Positions 8,867 through 17,994 of a stretch of 64,000 nucleotides of DNA are shown here, one piece after another. The notes under the pieces are model-generated. The model was given only the letters and a program-made list of their open reading frames with translations. It was not told the origin of the DNA and made no database searches. Every line of letters begins with the position of its first letter. Position 1 is the first letter of the stretch. The stretch is taken from contig JAFEAJ010000031.1 of the NCBI GenBank assembly GCA_018266455.1, positions 1 through 64,000 of the forward strand. The letters run 5' to 3'. A program made the translations under genes and the position numbers. Source of the DNA: Bacteroidota bacterium. GTDB lineage: Bacteria; Bacteroidota; Bacteroidia; Chitinophagales; Chitinophagaceae.

Positions 8867-9589
8867 ATGAAAGTCTTAAAAACAGCCATATTGTGCACCA
8901 TTGCAATGGCATTTTTTTCAGTAACAAACGCACAAAGCGCTGATGATGTTATTAACAAATACATTGATGCGATTGGGGGCAAGGATGTGCTTGCAAAAAT
9001 AAAAACAGTAAGCATTGAAGGCAATGTAAATGCCATGGGCAACGACTTCCCCACAACAGTTACCATTGTGAACGGAAAAGGATTTAAATCGACCACTTCA
9101 GCAAATGGAATGGATATTATTCAATGCATAACAGATACCGGGGCATGGATGATCAACCCAATGGCCGGATCGGCTTCAGCACAGCCTTTGCCAGCCGAAG
9201 CAGCAAAAACAATGAAAGCGTCTCTTTATGTCGGGGGGCCACTGGTAGATTATAAAAGCAAAGGCTATAAAGCTGAATTGGCAGGAAGGGAAGACTACAA
9301 TAACGTGAGTACGTATAAAATCCACCTTTCTGATACAAGCGGTATCGACATCACTTATTACATTGACCCTACCACTTATTATATCTTAAAGTCAGTTGCA
9401 AAGGGAAAGTTCAATGGCCAGGATGTGACACAAACTTCCACATTCAGCGACTATAAGAAAACCGATTTGGGCTATGCAATGGCCAATTCCATCAGCACCA
9501 GCAATATGGGCTATGATATTGTCATCACCTACACTAAAGTTGAGCTGAATAAAGATGTGGATCCCGGTATTTTTGCCATGCCGAAATAG
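8867..9589 (+). CDS. Exported LolA-like / outer-membrane lipoprotein-sorting-like protein
   Basis: 240-residue exported protein with a clear signal peptide ([21 protein letters not shown]). The mature part begins with [20 protein letters not shown], followed by beta-strand repeats, [18 protein letters not shown] and [14 protein letters not shown]. This looks like the open beta-barrel of LolA/LolB-type lipid-binding proteins that are common in Bacteroidota. Periplasmic; the ligand is unknown. It is followed by a strong intrinsic terminator at 9614-9649. Confidence 0.7.
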   Translation: MKVLKTAILCTIAMAFFSVTNAQSADDVINKYIDAIGGKDVLAKIKTVSIEGNVNAMGNDFPTTVTIVNGKGFKSTTSANGMDIIQCITDTGAWMINPMAGSASAQPLPAEAAKTMKASLYVGGPLVDYKSKGYKAELAGREDYNNVSTYKIHLSDTSGIDITYYIDPTTYYILKSVAKGKFNGQDVTQTSTFSDYKKTDLGYAMANSISTSNMGYDIVITYTKVELNKDVDPGIFAMPK

Positions 9590-9613
9590 CAAAGACAAAA
9601 TTATTTTTGATGT

Positions 9614-9649
9614 TGCGCAAGGCCCACCCGGCCTTGCGCATTTTTTTTT
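9614..9649 (+). terminator. Strong intrinsic terminator
   Basis: Perfect 11-bp stem TGCGCAAGGCC (9614-9624) / GGCCTTGCGCA (9630-9640) with a 5-nt loop, then nine T. It ends the LolA-like transcript. Confidence 0.95.
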
Positions 9650-9806
9650 AATTAAAAGGATGTTTTTCAAATGCTATAAAAGCATAAAGAAAATCGCTAG
9701 CATTCATAAACTTGTTGAAGTTGTTAAGCCCGCCGACATGGCACGACTTTAAAAATAGTTTTTTAGCATAGAAGGCCGTGAAATCCTGGGAAGATTTTTT
9801 TTATGC

Positions 9807-9829
9807 AAAAAGACCACCGGCTCTTTTTT
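9807..9829 (-). terminator. Probable terminator of the mutS-like operon
   Basis: AAAAAGACC / GGCTCTTTTT hairpin with a one-base bulge and A/T runs on both sides, about 75 nt past the minus-strand stop at 9904. Apart from this and the terminator at 9614-9649, the 9590-9903 gap shows no gene. Confidence 0.4.
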
Positions 9830-9903
9830 TGGGCTACCTGCCAAACAGGAATTTAGCAGAGGCTTAACATGGACGACAAGTAGCGCTCCTGCACATGGGC
9901 ATT

Positions 9904-11220
9904 TTATAAACTATCCAACAGCTCCACTACTTTTTCTCTTTTCAAAATCAGGTAGCCCAGCCTGTCGTTGCTTATGCCATCTTTTAACTGGTAACTGAAT
10001 TCAAGCTGGTCGTCTTTAACTGAGGTTTCAAAATATTTAAAAATGATGTTCGGGTATTTTTTTAGCTCATGGCCTATCTCGTATAGATGAGTGGATAAAA
10101 GAAATAGCGAGGTTTTGATTTTTATGAGCCCTTCAATAACAACAGATGAACATTTCATTGCGTCCTGCACATTAGTTCCCTTAAACAGTTCATCTATCAG
10201 CACCAGCCAGTTATTATTATTATTAATTTTTAAGATTGTGCTTTTTATGCGCTGCACTTCATTAAAAAAATAGCTTTCTCCTTTTACTATATTGTCAACA
10301 ACATTGATGTTGCTGAGTATGCCATTAAACAAGCTAAGCTCCATTTTTGCAGCGGGCACGCCCATGCCAATATGGGCAAGGAAAACGGCTATGCCTACTG
10401 CTTTTATAAATGTGCTTTTGCCGGCCATATTAGCCCCGGTAAGGAAAATGAAATTGGTATCTTGGTTTAACTGGACATGGTAAGACATAGGTGCTTCCAA
10501 TAACGGGTGGTATAAAGCGCCAGCATTAACAAAAGGCTGTGGCCGATCAGAAAAAGAAGGGAAGCTGAATTGAAATTTTTTTGTTGCCATTGCCATGGAG
10601 TACCAGGCATCAAGCTTGCTGTAAATTTCAATCAGCTCAAGCGCATGGTTTTTAAAATGGCTTTGCAGATAAAAGCCATAATAGGCTATTTGGGTTACTG
10701 AAAATGAAGGGGCAGGCCTGCTGTCAATCAAAGATTGGATTGCTTCATGGCTTAGCAAGAATTTAGTTCTCCGCAGCAACGAAGCCAGTATTGCCGGGCA
10801 ATCTGTTTCCGTTGCCAGGGGCAACAATTGGTTCATGCCCCTTACAAAATCGGCAAAATGAGCAACTGAATATTTTATGATTGCGTAATCCGGGGCATGA
10901 AAAAATTTATAAGCATACGCGTTAGCCATGTTCGCCCCTGGCGGGATCATATCAAGCGGGGCGTCATAAAATTTTTCCATTACCATTATGGTGCCATTAG
11001 TAATGGACACAGGCCAACTTTGTTCATTCTTTAAAATCAGTCCAAGTATTTTCTGAGTGTCAGTAATATGCTGAAGGTTGTTGAATGGTTGATGAAAATA
11101 CTTCGCCAGCCACGCTTCGCCGCCTGTTGTGCGGGTAAAATTTAATTTATGGAAAACGGATGCATCTTCATTCCCGTCAAAAATGGAAAGGTCATCGTAT
11201 GTTGTTTTGTCAATTTCCAT
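9904..11220 (-). CDS. MutS-family ATPase lacking the mismatch-binding domain
   Basis: 438-residue MutS-related protein. The C-terminal ATPase has the MutS-specific Walker A TGANMAGKST at 261-270, Walker B WLVLIDELFKGT near 337, and the ST-H motif LLSTHLYEIG. Residues 1-240 form a helical core like MutS domain III. The N-terminal mismatch-recognition domain (Phe-X-Glu) and connector of MutS1 are absent, as is the Smr nuclease of MutS2, so it is not a classical mismatch-repair MutS. Short MutS-like proteins of this sort are common in Bacteroidota and have no clear role. It follows dihydroorotase with a 25-bp gap, so they are probably co-transcribed. Confidence 0.85.
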   Translation of the reverse strand: MEIDKTTYDDLSIFDGNEDASVFHKLNFTRTTGGEAWLAKYFHQPFNNLQHITDTQKILGLILKNEQSWPVSITNGTIMVMEKFYDAPLDMIPPGANMANAYAYKFFHAPDYAIIKYSVAHFADFVRGMNQLLPLATETDCPAILASLLRRTKFLLSHEAIQSLIDSRPAPSFSVTQIAYYGFYLQSHFKNHALELIEIYSKLDAWYSMAMATKKFQFSFPSFSDRPQPFVNAGALYHPLLEAPMSYHVQLNQDTNFIFLTGANMAGKSTFIKAVGIAVFLAHIGMGVPAAKMELSLFNGILSNINVVDNIVKGESYFFNEVQRIKSTILKINNNNNWLVLIDELFKGTNVQDAMKCSSVVIEGLIKIKTSLFLLSTHLYEIGHELKKYPNIIFKYFETSVKDDQLEFSYQLKDGISNDRLGYLILKREKVVELLDSL

Positions 11221-11245
11221 GATGATGCTTTAAGAAAAGGGAGGT

Positions 11246-12586
11246 TTATCTTTTGAACAGCAATCTCTGCCCTTTCTGAGATTCATCAAAAGCCCCGTTT
11301 CCATAAACCAGGTGGCCGTTGACGAATGTGCTTTTTATAGCCGCGGGAAAAGTAAAGCCTTCAAGGGGGCTCCACCCGCATTTGTACAATATGTTTTCTT
11401 TTTTTACCGTAACTGTTCCATCCAGGTCAACAATCGTCAAATCTGCATAATATCCTTCTCTGATAAAACCCCTGTCTGCAACCTGGAAACACCGGGCCAC
11501 GGAATGGCTCATTTTATCAACTGCTTTTTCCAGGCTGATTTTGCCCTGTTTCACATAATGCAGCATGAGCAATAAAGAATGTTGTACCAGTGGAAGCCCG
11601 GCATGTGCTGTTTCATAAGGCTCATTCTTTTCTTCCCAGGTATGTGGCGCATGGTCGGTAGCAATCAAATCAAGCCTGTCATCGAGCAGTGCTTCCCATA
11701 ATGCTTCACGGTTGTGCGGGGCTTTGATAGCAGGGTTACATTTTATCAGGTTGCCTAATTTCGCATAATCATCACTGGTAAAATGCAAATGATGAACGCA
11801 CACCTCTGCCGTGATCCTTTTTTGTTCCAGGGGCATCATGTTGGTAAAAAGGCGCATTTCTTTTTCAGTGCTCAAATGAAAAACATGCAGGCGGCTATTG
11901 TATTTTTTGGCAAACTGAACAGCGGCAAAAGAAGATTCAAAACAGGCATCTTCATTCCGGATAATGGGATGGTCTGCAGCAGTAAGCGGCCTGTTTTCCT
12001 GCCTGGCCCTTGCCAGGTTTTCTTTGATTATTTTTTCGTCTTCACAATGTGTGGCGATCAGCAGTTCGCTTTCACAGAAAAGCTTGTCCAGTGTGAGGTA
12101 ATTATCTACTAACAAATTGCCGGTAGAAGAGCCCATGAAAATTTTGATGCCGCATACCTGCTTTTTTTTGTCATTTGTTTTCAGCACTTCATCAGCATTG
12201 GTATTGGATGTGCCCATGTAAAACGAATAGTTGGCAAGCGAAGTTTGGGAAGCAATATTATACTTGTTTTCAAGCAGCTCCTGGGTAAAAGCGGGCGGAA
12301 TCGTATTGGGCATTTCCATAAAAGAAGTTATGCCACCGGCTACAGCCGCTTTCGCTTCTGTATAAATGGTTGCCTTATGCGTTAAGCCAGGCTCGCGGAA
12401 ATGCACCTGGTCATCAATTGCGCCGGGCAGCAGGTGCAGGCCCTCGCCATTGATTTCGGTTACAAAAAATGTTGGTTGTATATTCGCAGCTATTCTTTCG
12501 ATCCGGCCGTTTTTAATAAGCACATCACCTGAGAGAGTAGCGCCTTCGTTAACAATGGAAATATTTTTTATCAGGTAATTTTGCAT
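11246..12586 (-). CDS. pyrC: Dihydroorotase (class I type)
   Basis: 446-residue cytoplasmic amidohydrolase that interconverts carbamoyl-aspartate and dihydroorotate in pyrimidine synthesis. Key motifs: DDQVHFREPGLTHK near residue 58, GGITSFMEMPNT, the segment with the carboxylated Lys (GIKIFMGSSTGNLL), THCEDE, VCVHHLHF and the catalytic Asp motif ATDHAPHTWEEK. The usual metal-binding HxH is QxH here (Gln60 in place of the first His); I believe this variant recurs in Bacteroidota dihydroorotases. Leads a two-gene operon with the MutS-like ATPase. Confidence 0.9.
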   Translation of the reverse strand: MQNYLIKNISIVNEGATLSGDVLIKNGRIERIAANIQPTFFVTEINGEGLHLLPGAIDDQVHFREPGLTHKATIYTEAKAAVAGGITSFMEMPNTIPPAFTQELLENKYNIASQTSLANYSFYMGTSNTNADEVLKTNDKKKQVCGIKIFMGSSTGNLLVDNYLTLDKLFCESELLIATHCEDEKIIKENLARARQENRPLTAADHPIIRNEDACFESSFAAVQFAKKYNSRLHVFHLSTEKEMRLFTNMMPLEQKRITAEVCVHHLHFTSDDYAKLGNLIKCNPAIKAPHNREALWEALLDDRLDLIATDHAPHTWEEKNEPYETAHAGLPLVQHSLLLMLHYVKQGKISLEKAVDKMSHSVARCFQVADRGFIREGYYADLTIVDLDGTVTVKKENILYKCGWSPLEGFTFPAAIKSTFVNGHLVYGNGAFDESQKGQRLLFKR

Positions 12587-12617
12587 GCTTTATTTTGAAA
12601 ATAATTAAAAAGCTAAC

Positions 12618-14330
12618 ATGACGCAATTTAGAAAAACCATCCTAAGGCTTTGCATATTTTTATTTTTTCCCGTTCCTGTTTTTTCTCAATCCACTTTTTT
12701 GCCCCAGGGAAATAAGTTCGAGCATTTTCTTGACAGGATGGAAATCCTGTTGCAAACCAATCCAAACCTCAATATCACTACCGATAAGCCAATGAGCCGT
12801 AAACTGGCAGTAGAAACCGCACAATTGTCAGATTCATTGCATCGTTTTTATCCTTATGATTATTTTTACCGGCTTTCTAAAATCGACCAGTATAACCTTC
12901 GCAGCCTTTTAATGAACAATATTGAATGGGTACATGGAAACACCGATAGCTTCAACAGCAAAAAACCTTTCCTGAACACATTTTACAGGCATAAGGCAAA
13001 TTTTGTTGAAGTAAACCAAAAAGATTTTTTCCTTGCCGTTGACCCAGCGATCCAGGAAACACAATCGTATCAATCTTATAACAGCGAACGTGTTTTTTTG
13101 AATTCGAAAGGGCTTGCCCTGCGCGGCATGATCGCCAACAAACTTGGTTTTTCAGCATACCTGACGGATAACCAGGAAAGAGGCCCTGATTATTTCCAGG
13201 ACAGGGTAACTGCATCGGGCTATGATGCTGTGCCTGGCGCCGGATATTATAAATCTTTTAAAAGAACCGCTTTCGATTATTTTGATAACCGCGCATCTAT
13301 TTATTTCAACCTGGCGAAATATTTCGATTTCCAGTTTGGATATGATAAGAATTTTATCGGCAATGGGTATCGCAGCTTATTCCTCAGCGATTATGCCGCG
13401 CCATACCTGTTCTTGAAATTCAACACGCGCATCTGGAAGCTGAACTACCAAAATATTTACATGGAACTGATAAGCCAGCATAACCTTGGCGATTATCAAT
13501 ATCCCAAAAAATATGCTGTTGTCCATCATCTCAGCTTAAACGCAGCAAAATGGCTGAATGTAGGCTTGTACGAGAATGTGGTATTCAGCCGCGCAGATCA
13601 TTTTGATTTTTCATATCTTAACCCGGTTATTTTCCTGGTGTCGGCACAGCAACAAAACGGGAGCCCTGATAAAACTACTGTGGGACTGGATTTTAAGGCG
13701 AACATCGGGCACGCCACTCAGCTTTATGGGCAACTGGTTATTAACGAATTTGTACTGCACCAGGTGCTTCATTACGCTGACGGGTGGTGGGGCAATAAAC
13801 AGGGGCTTCAGCTTGGGCTGAAATATATAGATGCCTTCAATATTAAAAATCTTGACTTCCAGCTTGAAACCAACATTGTGCGCCCGTTCACTTACTCGCA
13901 CGATGACACAGTGGCAAATTTTTCTCATTACAACCAACCGCTTGCCCACCCCCTTGGGGCAAATTTTGACGAGCTTATTGTTATTGGCCGCTATCAGCCT
14001 GCCCCTAAATGGAACATAGAAGGCAAATTGATTTATTATAAACAAGGGCTCGATTCCAACGCCAGCGTTAATTTCGGCAGCAATATTTTTAAAAACTATA
14101 CCACCCGCTCTGCAGGCGATTTTGGTTACAAGATTGGTTCGGGCCTCGATGCTTACTGCCTCTATTTATCCGGCCTGGTTTCTTATGAATTGAAGGAAAA
14201 CCTGTTTATCGACGCATCTGCTGTTTACAGGAATTACAGGCTTCATGATGCCAATAACAGCCTGAATGCTACAGCCACATTCACCATCGGCATTAGGATG
14301 AACATGTTCAGGAGGCAATACGATTATTAA
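12618..14330 (+). CDS. Outer-membrane beta-barrel protein, Wzi/RemB-like
   Basis: 570-residue exported protein (signal peptide ending near PVPVFSQS) rich in aromatic, alternating beta-strands through its whole length, ending in FTIGIRMNMFRRQYDY. The first 150 residues form a periplasmic part with PYDYFYRLSKIDQYNLRSL. The middle contains FGYDKNFIGNGYRSLFLSDY, similar to capsule-assembly Wzi and gliding-associated RemB-like barrels of Bacteroidota. This family call rests on pattern similarity only. It is divergent from dihydroorotase, with 31 bp between the starts. Confidence 0.65.
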   Translation: MTQFRKTILRLCIFLFFPVPVFSQSTFLPQGNKFEHFLDRMEILLQTNPNLNITTDKPMSRKLAVETAQLSDSLHRFYPYDYFYRLSKIDQYNLRSLLMNNIEWVHGNTDSFNSKKPFLNTFYRHKANFVEVNQKDFFLAVDPAIQETQSYQSYNSERVFLNSKGLALRGMIANKLGFSAYLTDNQERGPDYFQDRVTASGYDAVPGAGYYKSFKRTAFDYFDNRASIYFNLAKYFDFQFGYDKNFIGNGYRSLFLSDYAAPYLFLKFNTRIWKLNYQNIYMELISQHNLGDYQYPKKYAVVHHLSLNAAKWLNVGLYENVVFSRADHFDFSYLNPVIFLVSAQQQNGSPDKTTVGLDFKANIGHATQLYGQLVINEFVLHQVLHYADGWWGNKQGLQLGLKYIDAFNIKNLDFQLETNIVRPFTYSHDDTVANFSHYNQPLAHPLGANFDELIVIGRYQPAPKWNIEGKLIYYKQGLDSNASVNFGSNIFKNYTTRSAGDFGYKIGSGLDAYCLYLSGLVSYELKENLFIDASAVYRNYRLHDANNSLNATATFTIGIRMNMFRRQYDY

Positions 14331-14614
14331 AAGATCAGCGCCTGCTTATTTTTTTAAAATGTTGCCTGTTTTTTGAAAAAAGGAATTGCAGGTTCCGCCT
14401 ATATCGAATTTTATTAAAAGGATATTAGCACAGCTTGCCCTGCCCGGCACAAATGGCTACACGAAGGCGCCTTTTGCCGGTGACCTGAAAGGGGAAACAA
14501 TGTTTTCATATTGTCATCGTACAAAGTTGCGGCACCCTAAAGCAGCACGGATATGCAGACTGGGTTTTGGCTCAGTATACTGCACTGGTTTTGGAACGGA
14601 ACTAACCGCTTCAA

Positions 14615-15349
14615 TTAAAGAAACCAATGGAAGCCTACTGATAAGGTAGCACTGTTGGTTGTTGCCGTGAGGTCATAATTGCTTGTGCTTGTTGAATTGA
14701 TATGAGTTGAATTTTGTACAGTTTCCGTAGTATTAAAATTATCGCTTTTTGCCACTGCGTACCTATAGCCAAGGGCAACATCCATCCCCACGTGTTTGTT
14801 AAAGAAATGGGTTAGCCCCAATGAAGCGCCTGCATTCCAGTTAAAAATATTATTTACCTTTCCAATACTTGTGCTTGTGGTGGTGGCGGTAAATGCATTT
14901 CCAGAACTGTTTCCATTCCCGGAACCTATGTTTCCATCGAGTTGCCCGTAAAATAAATTTTTTGAAAAATGATTTGCAAAATAACACCTGATATATGGCC
15001 CAACGGTTATTGTAAAGCTGTTGGTCGTAGTCTTGCTGCCGTCAATCGGTGCAGCAGCACTGAGGGTGTTATTGCTTTGCGAGTTGTTTAAGCTGAAAGA
15101 AAGAGAAGCGCCCGCAACTACATTTCTTCCCAAAAATATGCCCACTTGCGGCCCGGCACTTAAGCTATAGGTTTTGGTTTGCACAGTTTTCGCTTCGGCG
15201 TTGTCATAAGAATAATTGCTATTGGCCGAAGAATACCCTGTTGACCCAATGGTGGAGCCTACCATAACAGTGCCTTTTGTAAACTGTGCATCAACCTGCA
15301 ACGACAGCAGGGCACAAATAAATGGCAGGAAAATAAAAGCGCTTTTCAT
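14615..15349 (-). CDS. Outer-membrane beta-barrel protein
   Basis: 244-residue exported protein: signal peptide ending LQVDAQFTKG, then Ser/Thr/Asn-rich loops and alternating strands (YSLSAGPQVGIFLGRNVVAG, SFTITVGPYIRCYF), ending TLSVGFHWFL with a terminal aromatic. Fits the small OmpA/OmpW-like beta-barrel group common in Bacteroidota. No specific function can be given. It has a 372-bp upstream gap. Confidence 0.8.
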   Translation of the reverse strand: MKSAFIFLPFICALLSLQVDAQFTKGTVMVGSTIGSTGYSSANSNYSYDNAEAKTVQTKTYSLSAGPQVGIFLGRNVVAGASLSFSLNNSQSNNTLSAAAPIDGSKTTTNSFTITVGPYIRCYFANHFSKNLFYGQLDGNIGSGNGNSSGNAFTATTTSTSIGKVNNIFNWNAGASLGLTHFFNKHVGMDVALGYRYAVAKSDNFNTTETVQNSTHINSTSTSNYDLTATTNSATLSVGFHWFL

Positions 15350-15721
15350 GTTGTTTTAGTTTTTAAGTTTTATTGATAAGATTGTTTGCGCATAATTCTT
15401 GTTATCCGTATTGAAGAACGCACAAGCGTATTTGACTGGATAGAAATTCAATAGTTAAGCCAAAAATCCTGTATGCAGGTTAACGAGGCGTTAATCAACA
15501 GTTGTATAATGACAATAATTTTGGCTTGCAAAATTTAGCACTTACGATTTGTGCCTTTTTTGGCCGGAACGACCTTTTCAATAAATCATGGATATTTAGT
15601 TCTTTTTTGATGAAGACGGATCAACTGTTCAAAAGATGATTACTGATTTTTCATTCCCGTTCTCAGGAAACAGAAAGAATTTTCATAAAAGGCCATTTTG
15701 TTACAAAGTGCTTTTTCCTTT
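15350..15721 (-). other. Intergenic gap, no gene seen
   Basis: 372 bp, AT-rich, upstream of the beta-barrel gene. It holds a short hairpin CCTGTATGCAGG at about 15468-15479. I see no convincing promoter box or ORF. Confidence 0.6.
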
Positions 15722-16207
15722 TCATGGCCTCCATTTGAAAGACCTGCTGTCAACTGCTCTCATTGTGCATAAAACCCCGTCGAGGTGATCGCATTCATGC
15801 TGCAACAGTTCGGAGAGCCCATCGCTCATTTTCCATTCATGCTGTTGCCAGTTTTCATCAAGATATTGTACAGTCAGGTGTTTGTGCCTCTTCACTTTTA
15901 CCAGGAGGTTCGGGAAGCTCATGCAGTCATCCCATAGTTCAAACATTTCATCGCTAAGGCTATGGAGCGCCGGGTTAATAAAAACAACCGGCTCGTCAAT
16001 GTTCATATACACCAGCCGTTTCATAATACCTAACTGCGGTGCAGCAATGGCACGGCCAAAATGATATTTTGCCCTAATCGCCCGCATCACGTTATCCAAA
16101 TCCGCGACCCAATTTTTTATAAATGGCAATTCGCTTTTTAAAACAGGTTCGCATACCTGGTAAAGAAGCGGGTGCCCCAATTGCAATAGGTCTTCCAGTT
16201 TTTTCAT
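15722..16207 (-). CDS. Divergent peptide deformylase-like protein
   Basis: 161-residue member of the peptide deformylase family. All three motifs are present but altered: motif I is GRAIAAPQLG (usual GxGLAAPQ), motif II is WDDCMSFP (usual EGCLS, so Glu-Gly became Asp-Asp) and motif III is QHECDHLDG (usual QHExDHLxG). The Cys and two His that bind metal are retained, as is the catalytic Glu. A housekeeping deformylase is expected elsewhere in the genome. This copy may have another substrate or weak activity. It lies 169 bp past porT on the same strand. Confidence 0.8.
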   Translation of the reverse strand: MKKLEDLLQLGHPLLYQVCEPVLKSELPFIKNWVADLDNVMRAIRAKYHFGRAIAAPQLGIMKRLVYMNIDEPVVFINPALHSLSDEMFELWDDCMSFPNLLVKVKRHKHLTVQYLDENWQQHEWKMSDGLSELLQHECDHLDGVLCTMRAVDSRSFKWRP

Positions 16208-16376
16208 TGGCTGTTAAAATAGAAAGTAAAAATGATAATAAAATTAAGAACGGAAATGGAAATAGGAGCCGTTCAATACTCTTAATTCGGCAAAGAGTAT
16301 GCAACGGAAGCACAACGGGGCTGCCTGCCCTGGCAACAAAAAGAAAAACCAATTCAAAGAAAATTAAAAACAAATA

Positions 16377-17120
16377 TTACCCTTCGAATATCAGCGAGAA
16401 AACAACCATCCGGGAATTAAGCCTGTCAATAACGCTGGAGTTAATGAGGTTCGGGTCCCGGCTATGGATATTGATAAGCCCCTCGCTGATTTTTATTTCA
16501 GGCGTTAATATGAACACAGGAAAATAAAATTGAAAACCGATCCCTGCTTCAATACTGAAATCATACGGTTTCAGTTTCACCAGGTCCTGGGCTTTTCTGG
16601 CAGAAGCATTTGATGCCAGGTCATATTGATAATTGGCCCCGCTGAACATATAAAAACGGAAATTATCGATGCGGTCGCTTAAAAATTTTATATGCAAAGG
16701 AAACCCCAAATAAATGGATTCTACTTTTTTAATAGTAGAGGACTGTTTGCCACTGGATGCGTCCTGTAAATTATATTCAAGGTTTTTATACGAGAACATC
16801 AGTTGGGGGAATACCACCCGGAATTCCCAATGGTCGCTAATGTGGAAATTGTGCATGCCTGCCAGCCCGAAGCCGCCTGTATTGAGCGGGTTAACAGATA
16901 GAACGGTATCCTGGTTCAGAAAAGTGGGGTGGGCAGTGGCCTGAAAATGAGAGTTGTTATAAATAATGGCAATGCCCAAATGGTAAAATTTGCTGTCGCG
17001 GTCAGGAAGGTTGAGGTTGTCACGAAGCTGCGCATGGGCTTTATAGGAAAAGGTAACAAAGCCGCAAAGAGCAATAAAAAAAATCAGCGCTTTTCTTTTC
17101 GTCCGCAATAAATAGTGCAT
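16377..17120 (-). CDS. porT: PorT-type outer-membrane protein (type IX secretion/gliding)
   Basis: 247-residue exported beta-barrel: signal peptide ending SYKAHAQLRD, then alternating strands with YHLGIAIIYNNSHF, FGLAGMHNFHISDHWEFRV, IYLGFPLHIKFLSDRI and FSIEAGIGFQFYFP. PorT is needed for the type IX secretion system. The main support is context: it lies directly after ubiE and overlaps it by 37 bp, an arrangement typical of PorT in Bacteroidota, and the length matches the family. No other T9SS genes are adjacent; gldA and gldH are elsewhere in the window. Confidence 0.82.
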   Translation of the reverse strand: MHYLLRTKRKALIFFIALCGFVTFSYKAHAQLRDNLNLPDRDSKFYHLGIAIIYNNSHFQATAHPTFLNQDTVLSVNPLNTGGFGLAGMHNFHISDHWEFRVVFPQLMFSYKNLEYNLQDASSGKQSSTIKKVESIYLGFPLHIKFLSDRIDNFRFYMFSGANYQYDLASNASARKAQDLVKLKPYDFSIEAGIGFQFYFPVFILTPEIKISEGLINIHSRDPNLINSSVIDRLNSRMVVFSLIFEG

Positions 17121-17836
17121 ATCCCTAAACTGAGCGTTTTTAAATAAGTGCCTTTGTAGCCTATTTTGTCTAAAATATCCAGGAAGTCTTTCCCTTCAGG
17201 GAAAGCGTTTACTGATTCGTGTAAATATTTATAAGCCTCCCGGTTCTTTCCAATCCATTTGCCTATTCCTGCTGCTGCTGTTTTCATGTACAAAGAATAG
17301 AACCTCTTAAACAAGAACTGTTTCGGTTTCGAAAACTCCAGCACTACCAGTTTGCCCCCCGGTTTTAACACCCTCAGCATTTCTTCAAGCCCTTTCTCCA
17401 GGTTCGCAAAATTCCTCACCCCAAAGGCTACGGTTATAGCATCAAACGTAGCCTCGGGAAAGTTTATTGCCTCGCTGTCGCCAACCTGTAAGTCTATAAT
17501 ATTCTTTAACTTATAGTTAGCAATTTTTTTCAGGCCAAGGTTCAGCATCCCTTCAGAAATGTCAATTCCGGTTATGTTTTCGGGATCAAGATATTTTGCC
17601 ATCATAATGGCCACATCAGCAGTTCCTGTAGCTACATCCAAAATAAATTTCGGGTCAACCTCTTTCAGTTCCCGGATGGCCTTTTTTCGCCATCGCACAT
17701 CGATGCCGCCGCTAAGGAACCTGTTCAAAAAATCATAACGGAATGCAATGCGGTCGAACATGTCGGCTACTTGCTGCTTTTTTTTTTGCCCGGAATCTTT
17801 AAAAGGAACAATATGGTCGTGCGAATATTTTGTCAT
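17084..17836 (-). CDS. ubiE: Demethylmenaquinone methyltransferase
   Basis: 250-residue SAM-dependent methyltransferase that performs the last step of menaquinone synthesis. Signatures: DMFDRIAFRYDFLNRFLSGG near residue 26, motif I ILDVATGTADVAI, VGDSEAINFPEATFDAITV and AFGVRNFANLEKGLEEMLRV. Members of this family act on demethylmenaquinone in organisms that have menaquinone only, as expected for Bacteroidota. It overlaps the start of porT by 37 bp and is probably co-transcribed with it. Confidence 0.94.
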   Translation of the reverse strand: MTKYSHDHIVPFKDSGQKKKQQVADMFDRIAFRYDFLNRFLSGGIDVRWRKKAIRELKEVDPKFILDVATGTADVAIMMAKYLDPENITGIDISEGMLNLGLKKIANYKLKNIIDLQVGDSEAINFPEATFDAITVAFGVRNFANLEKGLEEMLRVLKPGGKLVVLEFSKPKQFLFKRFYSLYMKTAAAGIGKWIGKNREAYKYLHESVNAFPEGKDFLDILDKIGYKGTYLKTLSLGICTIYCGRKEKR

Positions 17837-17994
17837 CGGGCTGCTAAGATAATATAGTTTCCAGTTCAGTTACTTGAGCCATGCCTAGCCTGACTGTGTT
17901 TATAAAAGCCAGGTTAACGAGCTTAACCAATTAAAATCAATAGCCCAGGCTTTGATTGGCTTTGTATCTTGCAGCCCGATCGCCCATTTTGTTT

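Noticed and set aside
14386..14649. 87-codon plus-strand frame after the Wzi/RemB-like gene
   Set aside because: It overlaps the stop of the minus-strand beta-barrel gene and has no recognisable sequence pattern.
17956..17994. TTG-initiated extension of engB
   Set aside because: Adds 13 residues not found in the family; the ATG at 17995 gives the standard N-terminus.
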